From NCBI GenBank assembly GCA_023630585.1, contig CM042544.1, positions 22,822,256 through 22,886,255 of the forward strand: a DNA stretch of 64,000 nucleotides. Direction: 5' to 3'. Below are positions 52,461 to 64,000 of this stretch, piece after piece. The position numbers were made by a program, and so were the translations under genes. Position 1 is the first letter of the stretch. Every line of letters starts with the position of its first letter. The DNA comes from Cranoglanis bouderius (lineage: Eukaryota; Chordata; Actinopteri; Siluriformes; Cranoglanididae). Under the pieces are notes generated by a model, which searched no databases, was not told the origin of the DNA, and saw nothing but the letters and a program-made list of their open reading frames with translations.

Positions 52461-52875
52461 TCACTAATATTTCTATACAGTATATCTATGCATACTGTAT
52501 ATGTATAGTGTGTGTGTGTGTGTGTGTATATACAGTAAGGTCCGTAAATATTTGTAATTGTGATTTTAGCAGTCTTCTACAGTATATTAGAGTTGAAATT
52601 AAGTAATGACTGACCTCAATGTGCAGACTTTCAGCACTTTTTAATATGTGGACCACCTACTCACTTTTTAATTTTTTTATTTTAAGTGGCCAAAAGAAAT
52701 TGGACAAGCCAACAATCATAAATTAAATTGTGAATTACAATACTTGGTTGCAAATCCCTTACAGTCAATAACCAGGGGGTGTATAGACTTTTCACATACA
52801 CTACATTTTACTTTCAGCTGTGATGACACTCTGCAACATGCCAGTATTTTGTGGTCTTTTCTTTCTTTTGGTATG

Positions 52876-52911
<36 letters not shown>

Positions 52912-54395
52912 TCATACAGTAAGAAGCCGCTGAGTTTCTTTAATGTTTATGTTACTTGTTAATTTAATAAATACGCAATGTGGGGTGTAGTTCGAGTTTA
53001 TTTTGAAAAATTAGGCACGTCACATATATGAGATACAGTGTAACAGTATAAAAAAAAACCTCAAATAAAATCTATTTTACTCTAGGGTTTTATAATAAGC
53101 CCCTGTGTACTGTAATAATGGCATGTGAGACTATCATTCATATGCAACTTATTTCCTAAGCAAAAAGTGTCAAATTTGACAATCGCATATGAGACCGAGT
53201 AAATGCTCTATTTATTACGTATTTTGAAAGTATGTTACACTGTATCTTACATGTGTTTGTCAAATCTGTGAGAGGAAATGAAATTATGAGATAATGGCAT
53301 AAGAATTAAACACGTTTTCCCTTTTATTCAGAGCGTTCACAACGTAAGTCATATTAGCGCCATCTACAGGCGTGAGATGGTAACTACTGGACCGTTTAAG
53401 TAGAAAAGAAAATCTCAATAAGTGACTGGGGAAGAAGAAGCCAGTTTCAGACTCGTATTAAGACAGTGAAGTATTCCTCAAGACGACCACTGCTGTAATC
53501 CGTTCCAAGTCATTAAAAGCTGTTTCTGTAGCTACTAAACACCTGCGTATTTCTTCGAAATAAAGTCAAACTAGTATGGACATTTTTTTATTTTTATTTT
53601 TTTTTAAATTAGCCTACCCTGCTGAAAAAAAACAAAACAAAACAATAGAAACCCTCATAGAATTTGAAATGGTTATAATCGGAGTTGTATTAGTTTTAAT
53701 GGAAAGTGTAATGGTCCCTGTGGATGTGGTAATTTGTTGCCTTCTATTGGTGGCATGTTATGTCTAGTGGATACCATTAAGGACCAATGGTTGGCTGATG
53801 GTTTGTAATGGTATTTGCAGTGGAAACCATTAGAATTTCTGTAATGGTTTCTATTGTTTTTTTTTCCCCCCAGCAGGGTAAAAACTAGTTAATTTTTTTT
53901 AAAATTAATAAGTAATTAATCCGTCTATAAAGTTTACTTCAATGTGGACACCATGTAGGCTGGTGTAACCAGGAATAACTAGTAGCAATTTGTGCTGGAA
54001 GTGGCAAAAGAAAGTTTTTTTGCCCCTCCCTCCTTTTTTTTCTGTTTGTTTATTTACATCTTACATGGGAATGCTGTTTGGTCCAGCCATTTTTGGTGTG
54101 AAATTTTGAAATTCTTGGGTGATTTGTTAGGCTTCACGCTGCCAATATCGGCATGTCTGTGTCTACTAGGGGATAGAACTAAAATACCCGTGAGAACAAG
54201 AGAGAACTCTCAGTCCTGATAGGGAATTGTTACAGCAGCTGGAATAATATTACAACACAGGCCTCAAACTCTCAAAGAATGGACGGTGCGGATGTTGGAA
54301 ACAGCCTCATATGAAAAAACACTGACCAGAATCGAAGGGAAAGGTCCTGTGCTAATGGGAATCTGGAACAATTTTATGAACTCTATCGCCTCTTG

Positions 54396-54397
<2 letters not shown>
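52461..54397. other. Intergenic, no gene seen
   Basis: A (GT)n run at 52508-52528, a ~31-bp A-run at 52879-52909 and a near-CTCF motif on the minus strand at 53359-53370 (one mismatch). Reading frames are short and unsupported. Confidence 0.5.
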
Positions 54398-54480
<83 letters not shown>

Positions 54481-54508
54481 ATAGATAGATAGATAGATAG
54501 ATAGACAT

Positions 54509-54573
<65 letters not shown>

Positions 54574-54596
54574 ATAGATAGATAGATAGATAGATA

Positions 54597-54681
<85 letters not shown>
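54398..54681. repeat. Compound (AT)n/(GATA)n satellite block
   Basis: Three (AT)n tracts of 60-85 bp separated by two near-identical (AGAT)6-7 + GACAT modules (54478-54507 and 54571-54600). The duplicated module suggests internal unequal exchange. Confidence 0.95.
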
Positions 54682-54687
<6 letters not shown>

Positions 54688-54741
54688 TAAATGCAATTAT
54701 TTATCAAAGACTGGATCTTTTATATTGTCAGTGTACCGCAC

Positions 54742-54753
54742 GCCCTCTAGTGG
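54742..54753 (-). promoter_or_regulatory. CTCF-type core motif (reverse)
   Basis: The reverse strand reads CCACTAGAGGGC, a perfect match to the CTCF core, between fam168b and the crem-like gene. Confidence 0.4.
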
Positions 54754-55313
54754 CCCATTGCTTTATTAGCGTCAATTAAACAGCAACATTCCAAAACCGT
54801 TCCATTACTCCTCCCGGGTGACCGTTGAAGAGCACGCGCTCTTTTAGTATTCATTCGAAAATAAAAACACCCAGAAGCCGTGGGAGCAGTTTAATAACCA
54901 TCAGACATTACCAGTTTTATAAATCATTTCCGTTTTAGGAACCATTTACAGTATCACGCCTATGGTAAGGGGCATTTAACTTGTTTTTTCCCCCATGAGT
55001 TTTCTTTTCTTTTCGTAATACCATTAACCGTATGATATAAGCTCAGCTAATCTATATCGTATTCTTCTAGAGGGTGTTAAGCTAACCTAGATTTGGAAAC
55101 TTTTTAAAAAATTTTTTATCACGAACAATTTTAATATGTTCAAGGTACTTTTAACATGCTTAATTAATTTACATAAAGTTTAATGAATTTTAATGCGTGA
55201 GCAAACAAATTCTAAGCTAATTCATATAGCATTCATATTACAAAACTATCTTCGGTTAGTTAGCTAGCAAATGTAGCGCCTGTTAGCAATATCACTTATC
55301 TAATGACTATTCA

Positions 55314-56284
55314 CAGTGGTGGGCAACGAGTTGAGAAGATGTACTCTATAAAACTTACTTATTATTTTGACGTATTTATGCTTTACTTGAGTATTATTGA
55401 AATTGAATACATGTACTCTTAGTCTCATTTCCAAGTGGGGCTGCATAATATATCGAAATTATTGAAATATCACAAATGTACATATCACAATATGCATATC
55501 GCAAGGGCTTGCGAAAACTGAATGATTTTAATAGTTCAGAAAGTTACGAAAAGTCAAAGCGACACAGATAGCAGAGGAGCATATTAAAAAAAAATGTATT
55601 TCGAATCTCAGAGGTCTGTTCTTCTCTCATCCAGCCAATGACTGTACACTTTACACCAGTCAAATGGGCTCAGTTTAGCATCCAATCAAGTTCGTGGAAA
55701 CAAATATCAGAAATTGTGCCAATTTGTCACCTTCTCCTGATACATAATGTAGTTAGCTATCAGTGTGTGTTGGAAAATGGATAAACCACCGCACTGCAGT
55801 GTTGAACTGGAGGATGAGTGTCCCAGGCCTCGCCTCAGTAAAATGGGTCATTATTCTGGAATAAGCAAAGACCATTTTGAGGTAAGATCCACTAGTTTGC
55901 CAACATTAATGGGCAGTCTTTAACTAAGTTAGCTTGTTAATGCCAGGTGAGACTAGCAACAATTCCTGCAGCTAACAAAGCTGACTAGGCGGCAAGTCAA
56001 ACTCCTAGCGAATGGCAAGCATTGAAAATTTACAGAGATCGAATGATGGCAAAACTACATACTGTAGTTACCACAGAACAAAAATCATCTAACGGTTAGA
56101 GATGGGTAATAAATGCTCCTTTTCACATTAAAGTATGACACTTAAATTCATTAGCAACCTAATCATATGTATTTCAACTTGAGTACATTTTGGCTGGATA
56201 CTTCCACTTTTAACTGAGTAAGATTTCGACATAGTATCTGTACTTTCATTTAAGTATAATTTCTCATGACTTTGTCCACCACTG
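55314..56284. mobile_element. hAT-type non-autonomous element
   Basis: Left end CAGTGGTGGGCAACGAG, reverse-strand right end CAGTGGTGGACAAAGTC. The flanking octamers (ACTATTCA / TCTATTTA) agree at 6 of 8 positions, so probably a decayed 8-bp duplication. It resembles the 12406-13465 element in its ends. A short ATG frame ending in a GT site at 55776-55880 lies wholly inside and is treated as element sequence. Confidence 0.65.
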
Positions 56285-56480
56285 TCTATTTAAAGTTAAT
56301 TCTGGTACTGGTACACACACACACACACACACACATACACACACACAGATGTATTAATCAATGTAGTTTACATTATATTTACATTTACATATATTTATAT
56401 ACACAAACTTGTCATGCAGTAATGTATTTTTTCTTTGTTTTACTTGATTTTATAGTAAAGAAAAGAAAAAAAAAAACCTC

Positions 56481-63801
<7,321 letters not shown>

Positions 63802-64000
63802 GTAACACTCTCTGGTTCTCTACTTAGCACACTACACACTACATTTCTGTACGTGTGTTATGGAATTAAATGGTACCCTACTGCACAAACACTATGCTGC
63901 CCATTTTTTCCAGCATATAACTGCTCTCATCAACTCATCTTATGCACGATGTTTCCATTTCCATCAGCTCAGTGGCTTTAGTTTTTCAGGCTTTCTACAA

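Noticed and set aside
55776..55880. ATG exon-like frame MDKPPHCSVELEDE... ending in GTAAGA, considered as an upstream crem exon
   Set aside because: It lies wholly inside the hAT-type element 55314-56284, shows no similarity to CREM N-termini, and exon 56481-56531 fits much better.

Overview
This window is vertebrate chromosomal DNA, almost certainly from a teleost fish. The genes are intron-rich, with GT-AG junctions and vertebrate protein families. Introns and spacers carry Tc1/mariner, hAT, RTE-type LINE and tRNA-derived SINE repeats together with long (AT)n/(CA)n tracts, as is typical of fish such as catfishes and other ostariophysans. The species cannot be fixed from the sequence.

Layout. 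Positions 1-17284 hold no recognisable gene, only non-autonomous transposons: a foldback element, a 142-bp-arm inverted repeat, a small LTR element and a hAT element with a perfect 8-bp target duplication. f3 (tissue factor, +) runs 17285-21427 in six exons, tail-to-tail with acp5 (tartrate-resistant acid phosphatase, -, 25037-22351, six coding exons). abcd3 (peroxisomal half-transporter PMP70, -, 38511-26741) was rebuilt as 23 in-frame exons giving 659 aa. A nearly full-length but broken RTE-type LINE (39197-42267) with 19-bp target duplications separates the abcd3 promoter from the divergent fam168b gene (+, coding 44136-49969, 196 aa, with a probable intron in the 3'UTR). The right end carries a CREM-like bZIP gene (+, 56481 to beyond 63801) whose last exons lie outside the window.

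The most interesting locus is the CREM-like gene. All five visible exons splice in frame, but the kinase-inducible domain has lost the RRxS protein kinase A consensus while keeping the phospho-acceptor serine and the SYRK/LNEL framework. The first glutamine-rich exon is absent and the second is glutamine-poor. Inside its 5-kb intron sits a short exon that splices in the right phase onto the pre-bZIP exon, behind three CRE-like octamers. This matches the architecture of the cAMP-inducible ICER repressor promoter. Two perfect TGACGTCA sites follow about 0.6 kb downstream. My inference is a CREM paralogue that may have shifted from PKA-activated factor toward inducible repressor.

The genes do not form a pathway. 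F3 and ABCD3 are neighbours in human too, so that pair looks like conserved synteny; acp5, fam168b and the crem-like gene next to it are not part of that human neighbourhood. Five good CTCF-type motifs, one forward (in acp5) and four reverse (abcd3 twice, and between fam168b and crem twice), suggest a possible chromatin loop across the abcd3-fam168b block.
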